Of a stretch of DNA of 33,494 nt, positions 6,703 to 14,262 are shown piece after piece (position 1 is the first letter of the stretch; every line of letters starts with the position of its first letter). The stretch is taken from positions 1 to 33,494 of the forward strand of contig DXIU01000126.1 in assembly GCA_019112765.1 (NCBI GenBank), written 5' to 3'. The notes below the pieces were generated by a model, which saw only the letters and a program-made list of their open reading frames with translations, was not told the origin of the DNA and made no database searches. Position numbers and translations under genes: made by a program. The stretch is from Candidatus Mediterraneibacter norwichensis. Its GTDB lineage: Bacteria > Bacillota > Clostridia > Lachnospirales > Lachnospiraceae.

Positions 6703-7608
6703 ATGGGACAAGACAGAAAAATGCCCGGCATTCTGATATTTGCCGGGACAACGGAAGGGAGACTGCTGGCAGAATATGTCTCCGGAATTAATCAGAAGAA
6801 TAAAGGATGCACGGGAAACGCTGCGGAATATCCGGCGCGATGTTTTGTGTGCACGGCCACCGGATACGGGAAGCGTATTCTGGATGATCTGCCGGGAGTT
6901 GTAATCTGTGCCGGACGAATGGACAGTGCCGGAATACAGAATTTTATAGAAAAAAACAGTATAGATCTGGTAATTGACGCCACACATCCATTTGCCGGGG
7001 AGGTCACAGCCAATATAAAGTCTGCCTGTGCTGCGGTTAATATGAAGATTGAGGCCAATAATATACTGCAAAAGCCTGCGGTGCGTTATGTGAGGTGTTT
7101 AAGAGAACAGGGGGGGCGTATATCCGGAGAGAATATCCGGGCGGCAGCCGGAGATGTAATGCAGAATGTAGAAAATTCTGCCGTATGGGCGGACTCTGTC
7201 GGTCAGGCAGTCTCGTATCTGAAAAAAACCACCGGAAATATTCTGATCGCGACCGGGAGTAAAGAACTTCATTTATATACAGAGATAGAAAATTACAGAC
7301 AGCGCTGCTTTGCCCGTGTGCTTTCCACGCGGGAGGCGGTAGAAAAAAGTGTGGATCTGGGATTTGAGGGCCGGCATCTTATTGCCATGCAGGGCCCCTT
7401 TTCAGTGGAGATGAATCTTGCCCTTTTAAAACAGACAGAAGCGGCCTGGTTCGTGACAAAAGAATCCGGTACAACCGGCGGATTTGAAGAAAAACTGAAA
7501 GCGGCGCGGCTGGCGCAGGCGGTTCCGGTTATAGTCGGAAGACCGTATGAGACCGGGGAAAGCCTGGAAACGGTAAAAGAGATGATAAAGCAAATCGCGG
7601 TGAGGTGA
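6703..7608 (+). CDS. cobK: Precorrin-6A/cobalt-precorrin-6A reductase
   Basis: A 301-residue protein of the CobK/CbiJ family, which reduces (cobalt-)precorrin-6A with NADPH in corrin-ring synthesis. Seen: the N-terminal ILIFAGTTEGRLLAEY nucleotide-binding stretch (10-25), the hallmark DATHPFAGE (92-100), LIATGSKEL in the middle and FVTKESGTTGGFEEK near the end. It is longer than the usual 250 or so residues, with extra segments near residues 28-45 and 120-150. The ATG at 6703 has GGGAGAG upstream; an upstream in-frame ATG at 6631 lacks a site. The anaerobic-type cbiG nearby makes cobalt-precorrin-6A the likely substrate (CbiJ role). The fructosamine-kinase family gene follows after four bases, so the two are co-transcribed. 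Confidence 0.9.
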   Translation: MGQDRKMPGILIFAGTTEGRLLAEYVSGINQKNKGCTGNAAEYPARCFVCTATGYGKRILDDLPGVVICAGRMDSAGIQNFIEKNSIDLVIDATHPFAGEVTANIKSACAAVNMKIEANNILQKPAVRYVRCLREQGGRISGENIRAAAGDVMQNVENSAVWADSVGQAVSYLKKTTGNILIATGSKELHLYTEIENYRQRCFARVLSTREAVEKSVDLGFEGRHLIAMQGPFSVEMNLALLKQTEAAWFVTKESGTTGGFEEKLKAARLAQAVPVIVGRPYETGESLETVKEMIKQIAVR

Positions 7609-7612
7609 AGCA

Positions 7613-8545
7613 ATGAACGGAAACAGACAGGGAAATATATACCATTCTCTCGAAGAGCCGGTAAAAGACTGTTTTGGAAAAAGCGCCCGTGTGATCAGGG
7701 CGGACAGCGTTTCAGGGGGCGATATTAACAGCGCCTACAGAGTGAGTATTTCTACCGGTGATCGTATTTTTGTAAAAGCCAATTCCATCAGAAATCTGAA
7801 TTTTTTTCTGACCGAATCCAACGGGCTTCAGGCACTGCGTTCCACAAAGAAAATCGGGGTTCCGGCAATACTCGGAGCAGGAGTGGATGAGAAGAGAGAA
7901 ATTTCATTTCTTGCCCTTGAATATATAGAAAGTTCGCCCCGGACCGCCTCTTACTGGGAGACTTTCGGGCATGAGCTGGCCGGGCTGCACAGAGCTGAGT
8001 GCGTGAAATTTATAAACACTGATGATGGCAGAGCAAAATACGGCTTTATGGAAGATAATTATATCGGCGCCACTCCTCAGACAAATCAACCGCAAGAGAA
8101 CTGGATTGATTTTTACCGTGAATGTCGGCTCCTTCCGCAGATCACCATGGCAGAGAAATACTTAGAGCCCGCCGTGAGAAAAAAAGCGGACTGGCTTCTG
8201 GATCATCTTGATCTATATTTGCGGGAGCCTGAATTTCCATCTCTGCTTCACGGAGATCTGTGGAGCGGTAATATGATGTGCGGAAAAGGCGGCAGGGCGT
8301 GGATCATAGACCCGGCAGTTTATGTGGGAGATTTTGAGGCGGATCTGGCCATGACGCAGATGTTCGGAAGGCTGCCGGAGAGATTCTACGCGGCATATGA
8401 TGAGGTGAATCCGATCGACAAGAGGGGATATGCACAGCGGAAAAACCTGTACGACCTGTATCAGCTCCTGAATCATCTGAATTTATTCGGGAGTACGTAT
8501 CTCAGGAGTGTTGTGGACATTATAAATATGTATGCCGGAGTCTGA
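7613..8545 (+). CDS. Fructosamine-3-kinase family protein
   Basis: A 310-residue protein of the fructosamine kinase (FN3K, YniA) family, related to aminoglycoside phosphotransferases. Seen: SGGDINSAYRV (34-43) as the nucleotide loop, Lys55 for ATP, the catalytic loop LLHGDLWSGN (211-220, Asp215), the metal-binding DPAVYVGDFEADLAM (233-247), and NLFGSTYL near the end. Bacterial relatives phosphorylate ribulosamines or fructosamines, starting repair of glycated proteins; the true substrate here is not shown. The ATG has GAGGTGA upstream and lies four bases after the cobK stop, an operon arrangement with no obvious metabolic link. An aminoglycoside-resistance role is unlikely given the HGDLWSGN and YVGDFEADLA motifs. 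Confidence 0.88.
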   Translation: MNGNRQGNIYHSLEEPVKDCFGKSARVIRADSVSGGDINSAYRVSISTGDRIFVKANSIRNLNFFLTESNGLQALRSTKKIGVPAILGAGVDEKREISFLALEYIESSPRTASYWETFGHELAGLHRAECVKFINTDDGRAKYGFMEDNYIGATPQTNQPQENWIDFYRECRLLPQITMAEKYLEPAVRKKADWLLDHLDLYLREPEFPSLLHGDLWSGNMMCGKGGRAWIIDPAVYVGDFEADLAMTQMFGRLPERFYAAYDEVNPIDKRGYAQRKNLYDLYQLLNHLNLFGSTYLRSVVDIINMYAGV

Positions 8546-8581
8546 TAAAGGACAGAGCCGGCTGACGAAGGAGAGAGAAAT

Positions 8582-8742
8582 ATGAGACTGTTTATTGCGA
8601 TCTGTCTGTCGGACGAAATGAAGAAAGCGCTGATTTCCCGTATGACAGGAGCAGTTTCGTTCCACATATCACGCTGATCCGGAAAGTATCCGCGAAGAAA
8701 CCGTATCAGGTCCGTCTGGGGAAAGCAGACGCATATACATGA
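8582..8742 (+). pseudogene. Remnant of 2'-5' RNA ligase (ThpR family), middle deleted and frameshifted
   Basis: The start is intact: GAAGGAGAGAG upstream and an ATG giving MRLFIAICLSDEMKKALI, the typical beginning of the ThpR/LigT RNA 2',3'-cyclic phosphodiesterase family. About 18 codons in, the frame becomes wrong and stops at 8675-8677. In the next forward frame the sequence reads FPYDRSSFVPHITLIRK, which is the second HxT catalytic motif of the same family, followed by a stop at 8740-8742. The roughly 100 residues normally between these parts, including the first HxT motif, are missing. It follows the fructosamine-kinase gene by 36 bases. Family assignment rests on the two short fragments. 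Confidence 0.78.
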
Positions 8743-8828
8743 CTCCAAAACCAATCGTAATGATCCGCTTCTTACTTTTATATCCGTAGTTATGTGTGAT
8801 TATCAGCCGGATTGTTGGGAAAAATTCC

Positions 8829-8857
8829 TTGCAATGCCCATTCATATGTGATATACT
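8829..8857 (+). promoter_or_regulatory. Promoter for rpsB-tsf
   Basis: TTGCAA (8829-8834), a 17-base spacer and TATACT (8852-8857). The leader of about 110 bases contains small stems, for example CCGG-AAGTA-CCGG within TTCTGA/TCAGAA arms near 8890-8933. These might serve autoregulation by S2, though no known leader motif was recognised. Confidence 0.65.
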
Positions 8858-8976
8858 GCAAATGTTGCAAAAAAACACGTATGCGGATTTTTCTGACGGT
8901 GCCCAAGCCGGAAGTACCGGACGGTCTCAGAAAAGAAAACATACGGAAGATCAAAAACCAAATGGAGGAAAGAAAC

Positions 8977-9744
8977 ATGAGTGTTATTTCAATGAAACAG
9001 CTTTTAGAAGCAGGTGTTCACTTTGGACATCAGACAAGAAGATGGAACCCGAAAATGGCTCCGTACATCTACACAGAGAGAAATGGTATTTACATTATCG
9101 ACCTGCAGAAATCTGTAGGAATGGTTGACGATGCATATAAAGCCGTTTCTGACATCGCTGCAGAGGGCGGCACAATCCTTTTTGTAGGAACAAAGAAACA
9201 GGCTCAGGACGCGATCAGAACAGAGGCAGAGCGCTGCGGAATGTTCTATGTAAACGAGAGATGGCTGGGCGGTATGCTTACAAACTTCAAGACGATCCAG
9301 AGCCGTGTAAAACGTCTCAAAGAGATCGAGGCTATGTCAGAGGACGGAACATTTGACGTACTTCCGAAAAAGGAAGTTATCGCTCTGAAAAAAGAGTGGG
9401 CAAAACTTGAGAAGAACCTGGGCGGTATCAAAGAGATGAAGAGACTTCCGGATGCTATCTTCGTTGTAGATCCGAAGAAAGAAAGAATCTGTGTTCAGGA
9501 AGCTCATACACTGGGAATTCCGCTGATCGGCATCTGTGATACAAACTGTGATCCGGAAGAACTGGATTATGTAATTCCGGGTAACGATGACGCAATCAGA
9601 GCAGTCAAACTGATCGTTTCCAAGATGGCAGACGCTGTGATCGAGGCAAACCAGGGCGCTGCGGCTGATGAAGAGTACTATGAAGAGGATGCTGCTTACG
9701 AAGAGGCAGAGACAGCAGAATCTGAAGAAGCGGTAGAAGAGTAA
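8977..9744 (+). CDS. rpsB: 30S ribosomal protein S2
   Basis: A 255-residue S2 protein of the small ribosomal subunit. Clear family pieces: [20 protein letters not shown] at the start, [33 protein letters not shown], and [10 protein letters not shown] with [13 protein letters not shown] toward the end. The tail (from about 232) is very acidic. The ATG at 8977 has GGAGG eight bases upstream; upstream in-frame starts are rejected because the S2 family begins here and the promoter lies upstream. It is followed after 27 bases by tsf, the usual order. Codon use in both genes is strongly biased, as expected for highly expressed genes. Confidence 0.98.
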   Translation: MSVISMKQLLEAGVHFGHQTRRWNPKMAPYIYTERNGIYIIDLQKSVGMVDDAYKAVSDIAAEGGTILFVGTKKQAQDAIRTEAERCGMFYVNERWLGGMLTNFKTIQSRVKRLKEIEAMSEDGTFDVLPKKEVIALKKEWAKLEKNLGGIKEMKRLPDAIFVVDPKKERICVQEAHTLGIPLIGICDTNCDPEELDYVIPGNDDAIRAVKLIVSKMADAVIEANQGAAADEEYYEEDAAYEEAETAESEEAVEE

Positions 9745-9771
9745 GAACTTTATTTAATGGAGGAATTTATC

Positions 9772-10698
9772 ATGGCAATCACAGCAGGAATGGTAAAAGA
9801 ATTAAGAGAAATGACAGGCGCAGGCATGATGGACTGCAAAAAGGCTCTTACAGAGACGAACGGCGATATGGACGCAGCTGTTGAGTACCTGAGAAAGAAC
9901 GGACAGGCAAAGGCTGAGAAGAAGGCCGGAAGAATCGCTGCAGAGGGTATTGTTAAGACTGTTGTCAGAGACGATAAAGTGGCAGCAATCGTTGAGGTTA
10001 ACTCAGAGACAGACTTCGTTGCAAAGAACGAAGAGTTCCAGGGATTTGTTGACGCTGTTGTAAATCAGGTTGCTGATAATGATCCGGCTGACATGGATGC
10101 ATTCATGGCAGAGGCATGGGCTGCGGATCCGTCCAAGACTGTAAAGGACGCTCTTGTTGAGAAGATCGCGGTTATCGGGGAAAACCTGAACATCAGAAGA
10201 TTCGAGAGAGTAAACGCTGAGAACGGATGCGTGGTATCCTACATTCACGGCGGCGGACGTATCGGTGTTCTCGTAGTTGCTGATACAGACGTTGTAAATG
10301 ACGAGATTAAGACATGCCTGAAGAACGTGGCTATGCAGGTTGCAGCTATGTCTCCGAAGTATGTATCCCGTGATGAAGTGTCTCAGGAATACATGGATCA
10401 TGAGAAAGAGATCCTGCTTGCTCAGGCGAAGAAAGAGAACCCGGAGAAGCCGGACAATATCATTGAGAAGATGATTATCGGACGTCTCAACAAAGAGATG
10501 AAAGAGATCTGCCTGCTTGATCAGGTATATGTACAGGACAGCGACCTGACAGTCGCAAAATATGTTGACAAGGTAGCGAAAGAAAACAACGCAAACCTTG
10601 CAGTGAAGAAATTTATCCGTTTTGAGACTGGCGAAGGAATCGAGAAGAAAGAAGAGAACTTCGCTGAGGAAGTAGCAAAACAGATGGCTGGAAACTAA
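9772..10698 (+). CDS. tsf: Translation elongation factor Ts
   Basis: A 308-residue EF-Ts, the nucleotide exchange factor for EF-Tu. The UBA-like N-terminal domain with VKELREMTGAGMMDCKKAL and NGDMDAAVEYLRKNG is followed by the conserved NSETDFVAKNEEF that contacts EF-Tu, and the core and dimerisation domains. The length is normal for Firmicutes. The ATG at 9772 has GGAGG eight bases upstream, so the in-frame ATG at 9757 is not used. It is the second gene of the rpsB operon and ends before a structured region and a strong terminator. Confidence 0.98.
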   Translation: MAITAGMVKELREMTGAGMMDCKKALTETNGDMDAAVEYLRKNGQAKAEKKAGRIAAEGIVKTVVRDDKVAAIVEVNSETDFVAKNEEFQGFVDAVVNQVADNDPADMDAFMAEAWAADPSKTVKDALVEKIAVIGENLNIRRFERVNAENGCVVSYIHGGGRIGVLVVADTDVVNDEIKTCLKNVAMQVAAMSPKYVSRDEVSQEYMDHEKEILLAQAKKENPEKPDNIIEKMIIGRLNKEMKEICLLDQVYVQDSDLTVAKYVDKVAKENNANLAVKKFIRFETGEGIEKKEENFAEEVAKQMAGN

Positions 10699-10836
10699 GT
10701 GAATCAAGTCCGAAGGACGCAGATGAACTGTAGTTGGAAGCTATGCAGCGCTGCTTAGCGAACCGAGCCTGAAAGGCGAAGGTGAGGTTAGCAACAGTCG
10801 CATGGGAATGTAATTTTCTAAAACCAAAGGTGCTTG
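10699..10836 (+). other. Structured region downstream of tsf, function unknown
   Basis: Between the tsf stop and its terminator, 138 bases hold several close stem-loops: GTCC-GAA-GGAC (10708-10718), a self-complementary stem GCTA-T-GCAGC/GCTGC-T-TAGC (10740-10759), GCCT-GAA-AGGC (10767-10777), and AACC/GGTT enclosing the last. It resembles neither a coding region nor a known riboswitch. It may be a 3' UTR structure or part of a repeated element; without a search this cannot be decided. Confidence 0.5.
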
Positions 10837-10882
10837 AAGCCCTTGAAAATCCCGTAAAACGGGCGTTTTCAAGGGCTTTTTT
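10837..10882 (+). terminator. Intrinsic terminator of rpsB-tsf
   Basis: Long stem AAGCCCTTGAAAA paired with TTTTCAAGGGCTT, with an inner CCCGT/ACGGG stem, ending in a T run. A strong rho-independent terminator. Confidence 0.92.
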
Positions 10883-10988
10883 GCGTTCCGGAGCAAATCC
10901 GTAAAGTATCATAAATTATCGCTTTTTACGGGCAAATTTGGGGGATTTTTGGGGGAATCTTTTATGGAAATCAATTTTATATAAATAT

Positions 10989-11017
10989 TTGAAATGCTTT
11001 CATGGCCGTTATACAAT
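10989..11017 (+). promoter_or_regulatory. Promoter for the cyclophilin-like lipoprotein gene
   Basis: TTGAAA (10989-10994), a 17-base spacer and TACAAT (11012-11017), 58 bases before the chosen ATG. Confidence 0.6.
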
Positions 11018-11074
11018 GATATCAGAAAAGATAAGACATGATTGAAAGAATCAGCAGAAAGGCGGTGCCGGTCA

Positions 11075-11620
11075 ATGAAAAAGATGCTCTCTGTAACATT
11101 TATTATTGTGTGCGCCTTTGCAGCACTGTTGTCGGGCTGTGCAGACAGCAGACGGACAGAAGATCCGGAATCACAATCGTCAGGATCTGATTCTGATATA
11201 GTACAGGAATTCCGGGCTGCAGAAGATGAGGGTGCAGAGCAAAATGCTAAGGAGGAAGAAACTATGGACAGGAAAATGATCGTAGAGGTTGGCGGAAAAC
11301 ATTTTACCGCCACATTAGAGGACAATAAAGCGGCGGATACTCTGGCGGAAATGATGCAGGAGGATCCGGTTACCATTCAGATGAGCGACTATGGCGGCTT
11401 TGAAAAAGTGGGTGATCTGGGAACGGAACTGCCCACAAGCAACAGACAGACAACGACTCGGGCAGGGGATATTGTGCTGTATCAGGGAAATCAGATTGTT
11501 ATTTTCTACGACTCGAATTCCTGGAGTTATACAAGGCTGGGGAGGATTGACGACCTGACCGGCTGGGAAACTGCGCTTGGAGACGGAGATGTCACGGTGA
11601 CATTTGCATTGGAGGAATAA
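11075..11620 (+). CDS. Lipoprotein with a cyclophilin-like domain
   Basis: A predicted 181-residue exported lipoprotein. A signal peptide with basic start and hydrophobic core ends in the lipobox LSGC (Cys about residue 24). A polar linker rich in Glu, Ser and Asp follows to about residue 65. The rest is a cyclophilin-like fold domain: MIVEVGGKHFTATLEDN, then DYGGFEKVGDLGTELP, AGDIVLYQGNQIVIFY and the end GDGDVTVTFAL. This domain is common in gut Clostridia; it resembles peptidyl-prolyl isomerases in fold, but isomerase activity is unproven. The ATG at 11075 is chosen because the signal peptide begins there and AAAGGCGG lies upstream; a TTG at 11042 would give a poor signal sequence. It appears monocistronic, with 163 bases to the next gene. 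Confidence 0.82.
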   Translation: MKKMLSVTFIIVCAFAALLSGCADSRRTEDPESQSSGSDSDIVQEFRAAEDEGAEQNAKEEETMDRKMIVEVGGKHFTATLEDNKAADTLAEMMQEDPVTIQMSDYGGFEKVGDLGTELPTSNRQTTTRAGDIVLYQGNQIVIFYDSNSWSYTRLGRIDDLTGWETALGDGDVTVTFALEE

Positions 11621-11704
11621 AGATAAAGATTTTTTGAACATATATTGAAACGGTGTCGAAACAATGAGAAATCCTGAAAATGTGTATGTAATGAGAAGCA
11701 GCTG

Positions 11705-11732
11705 TTCCGGCTGATTCTTACTGTGTTATACT
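11705..11732 (+). promoter_or_regulatory. Weak promoter candidate for the AmmeMemoRadiSam pair
   Basis: TATACT (11727-11732) is a good -10 element; the -35 match (TTCCGG, 16-base spacer) is poor. Activation by a regulator would be plausible but nothing shows it. Confidence 0.35.
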
Positions 11733-11783
11733 GATGTAAAAGGATGGTTTGAACAGCCTGTGCAGGGCAGAAAGGAGAAAACG

Positions 11784-13172
11784 ATGTCAGTAAAAGGTGC
11801 AGTTATGGTTCCCCATCCGCCGCTGATCGTACCTGCGGTGGGGCGAGGGGAAGAGAAAAAGATTCAGGCCACAGTGGATGCTTATCACCAGGCGGCCCGG
11901 CAGATTGCGGCATGGAGGCCGGATACTGTGGTTATTACATCTCCCCATTCCGTTATGTACGCGGATTATTTTCACATTTCACCGGGAAAGGGCGCCAGGG
12001 GAAGTTTCGCCCGGTTCCGTGCGCCGCAGGCAGAGTTTCAGGCAGAGTATGACACAGAATTTGTCCGGGTGCTGTCTCAGGAAGCGGAGGCAAGAGACAT
12101 CCCGGCGGGCACGCTGGGGGAGCGGGATAAAAGCCTGGATCACGGGACTATGGTGCCTCTGTATTTTCTGAACCAGTATGATACCGATTACCGGCTGGTG
12201 CGGATCGGCCTGTCGGGTCTTTCGCTTACAAAACATTACGAGCTGGGAGCGTGTATAAAAAAGACGGCAGAACTTCTGGGACGGAATACTGTAATTATCG
12301 GAAGCGGCGACCTGTCCCATAAGTTAAAGGAAGACGGACCCTATGGATTTCAGAAAGAAGGACCGGAGTATGATGCCCGCATTATGGATGTGATGGGACG
12401 GGCCGCGTTCGGAGAACTTTTTGATTTTTCCGAGGAGTTCTGCGACAGGGCGGCAGAGTGCGGCCATCGGTCCTTTACAATTATGGCCGGAGCGCTGGAC
12501 GGACTTTCGGTAAAAGCCGGGCGCCTGTCCCATGAGGGAACATTCGGCGTCGGATACGGCATCTGTACTTATGAAGTGACGGGCCGGGATCAGGAGCGGC
12601 ATTTTCTGGAACAGTATTTTCAGGAGCAGAAGGAGAAGATCAGAAAGAGAAAGATGGCAGAAGATCCGTATGTCTCTCTTGCCAGACAGACGATAGAGAC
12701 ATATGTGAAGACAGGAGAGAAGATCAGAGTTCCGCAGAATCTGCCGGAAGAGATGTATTCCGGACGTGCCGGAGTATTTGTATCCCTGAAAGAGGATGGC
12801 CGGCTCAGGGGCTGTATCGGAACCATTGCCCCGGTACGGGGGAATATTGCGCAGGAGATTATCGAAAACGCCATAAGCGCGGCTGTAAGGGATCCCCGGT
12901 TTCATGCAGTGGAGCCGGAGGAACTGGACCGTCTGGTATACAGTGTGGATGTGCTGGGAGATACAGAAGAAATTGATTCTGCGGAAGAGCTGGATGTGAA
13001 GCGGTACGGCGTTGTTGTGAGCAGGGGGCGCAGAAGAGGCCTGCTTCTTCCGAATCTGGAGGGCGTGGATACGGTGGAGCAACAGATCCGTATTGCAAAG
13101 CAGAAAGCCGGAATTCCGGATGAGGCTGAGGACGTCCGCCTGGAGCGCTTTGAGGTGGTGAGACACTTTTGA
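11784..13172 (+). CDS. AmmeMemoRadiSam system fused B and A protein (MEMO-AMMECR1)
   Basis: A 462-residue fusion. Residues 1 to about 270 are a MEMO/LigB-like extradiol dioxygenase fold (system protein B) with VPHPPLIVPAVG, SPHS (His55), DHGTMVPL (His120), GSGDLSH and GTFGVGYG, the kind of His-rich pocket that binds a metal. After a charged helical linker (about 270-293), residues 295-462 form an AMMECR1 domain (protein A) with the hallmark LRGCIGT (341-347) and a DP-R-FHAVEPEEL stretch. In many genomes A and B are separate. The start ATG has AAAGGAGA upstream. The radical SAM partner overlaps its stop codon, so they are translated together. The biochemical function of the system is, to my knowledge, not settled. 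Confidence 0.92.
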   Translation: MSVKGAVMVPHPPLIVPAVGRGEEKKIQATVDAYHQAARQIAAWRPDTVVITSPHSVMYADYFHISPGKGARGSFARFRAPQAEFQAEYDTEFVRVLSQEAEARDIPAGTLGERDKSLDHGTMVPLYFLNQYDTDYRLVRIGLSGLSLTKHYELGACIKKTAELLGRNTVIIGSGDLSHKLKEDGPYGFQKEGPEYDARIMDVMGRAAFGELFDFSEEFCDRAAECGHRSFTIMAGALDGLSVKAGRLSHEGTFGVGYGICTYEVTGRDQERHFLEQYFQEQKEKIRKRKMAEDPYVSLARQTIETYVKTGEKIRVPQNLPEEMYSGRAGVFVSLKEDGRLRGCIGTIAPVRGNIAQEIIENAISAAVRDPRFHAVEPEELDRLVYSVDVLGDTEEIDSAEELDVKRYGVVVSRGRRRGLLLPNLEGVDTVEQQIRIAKQKAGIPDEAEDVRLERFEVVRHF

Positions 13173-14056
13173 CAGAATATAAGAAAAGAGCAGTATGTCC
13201 CGTCTGCCCTCATCACTGCAGCTTAAAAGAAGGACAGTACGGCAGATGCAGGGCAAGGAAAAATGAAAAAGGAACGATTATCTGCGTCAATTACGGAAGA
13301 ATAACAGCACTGGCGCTGGATCCTGTTGAAAAGAAGCCCCTCCGGCATTTCTTTCCGGGAAGTATGATTCTGTCAGCGGGCAGTTATGGCTGCAACCTTT
13401 CCTGTCCTTTCTGCCAGAATTATCAGATTTCCATGGCGGGATCTGAGGAGAAAGAGGCCGCAGATTATGTGACAGATGAAGCAGCTGCGGGAGTTCCGGA
13501 TTTCCGGGAGATGAGTCCGGAAGAACTGGCAGAGCTGGCGGAGGATCTTCGCGGCAGAGGAAATATCGGTGTGGCCTTTACCTATAATGAACCTCTGGTG
13601 GGATACGAATTTGTCCGTGATACGGCGCGTCTGGTGCGGCGGCGGGGAATGAAAAATGTGCTGGTTACAAACGGAACGGGAGAGATACCTGTGCTGGAAG
13701 AACTTCTGCCCTGTATAGACGCCATGAACATCGATTTAAAAGGGTTTACTCGGGATTACTACTGGAAACTGGGCGGAGATCTTGATACAGTGAAGGCTTT
13801 TATAAAGCGTGCGGCGCAGGTGTGCCATGTAGAACTTACCACTCTGATTGTTCCGGGAGAAAATGATTCCTTGGAGGAGATGGAGCGGCAGGCCGGATGG
13901 ATTGCCGCGGTGGATCCGGATATTGTCCTTCATGTGACCCGGTTCTTCCCCAGGTACCGGATGACGGACAGGAAAGCCACCGATGTGGAACTTATATACC
14001 GTCTGCGGGACGCGGCGGGGAAATATCTGAAGCATGTATATACCGGGAACTGCTGA
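13169..14056 (+). CDS. AmmeMemoRadiSam system radical SAM enzyme
   Basis: A 295-residue radical SAM protein related to pyruvate formate-lyase activating enzymes. The iron-sulfur motif is CNLSCPFC (75-82, CX3CX2C), preceded by an N-terminal cysteine cluster C10, C13, C17 and C27 that may bind a second metal. FTYNEPLVGYEF, VTNGTGEIP, MNIDLKGF and HVTRFFPRY are seen further on and fit this subfamily. The start is TTG at 13169, overlapping the TGA of the upstream gene by four bases (TTGA), with GAGGTGGTGAG upstream; no better start exists nearby. It belongs with the fused MEMO-AMMECR1 protein, which may be the substrate or partner. Nothing in the sequence names the reaction. Confidence 0.92.
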   Translation: MTEYKKRAVCPVCPHHCSLKEGQYGRCRARKNEKGTIICVNYGRITALALDPVEKKPLRHFFPGSMILSAGSYGCNLSCPFCQNYQISMAGSEEKEAADYVTDEAAAGVPDFREMSPEELAELAEDLRGRGNIGVAFTYNEPLVGYEFVRDTARLVRRRGMKNVLVTNGTGEIPVLEELLPCIDAMNIDLKGFTRDYYWKLGGDLDTVKAFIKRAAQVCHVELTTLIVPGENDSLEEMERQAGWIAAVDPDIVLHVTRFFPRYRMTDRKATDVELIYRLRDAAGKYLKHVYTGNC

Positions 14057-14135
14057 AAGCAGATCCTGAAGCAGGAAAATTATGATTTCTGATGAAGCTG
14101 TGAGGACGATTTGATGCCAGCACAGCTTCTTATGT

Positions 14136-14164
14136 TTTACAGAACTGCATTTTTACGCTATACT
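14136..14164 (+). promoter_or_regulatory. Promoter for the sodium:alanine symporter gene
   Basis: TTTACA (14136-14141), a 17-base spacer and TATACT (14159-14164). The predicted start is near 14171, giving a leader of about 90 bases. Confidence 0.65.
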
Positions 14165-14186
14165 ATACAGGAAATATCAGAAAAGG

Positions 14187-14236
14187 CTGCACAGGATACT
14201 GGATCGTCTGATCCGTATGGCGGGGAATCTGTGCAG
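14187..14236 (+). promoter_or_regulatory. Stem-loop in the leader of the symporter gene
   Basis: Outer arms CTGCACAG (14187-14194) and CTGTGCAG (14229-14236) enclose an inner stem ATAC-GGAT paired with ATCC-GTAT. No T run follows, so it is not a terminator. It ends about 12 bases before the GAGAGGA ribosome binding site. No known riboswitch class was recognised. Confidence 0.5.
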
Positions 14237-14262
14237 AACAAAGAAATGAGAGGATAAAAATT

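Noticed and set aside
14082..14114. Ten-codon frame after the radical SAM gene
   Set aside because: Too short, with weak ribosome binding site and upstream of the promoter for the next gene.
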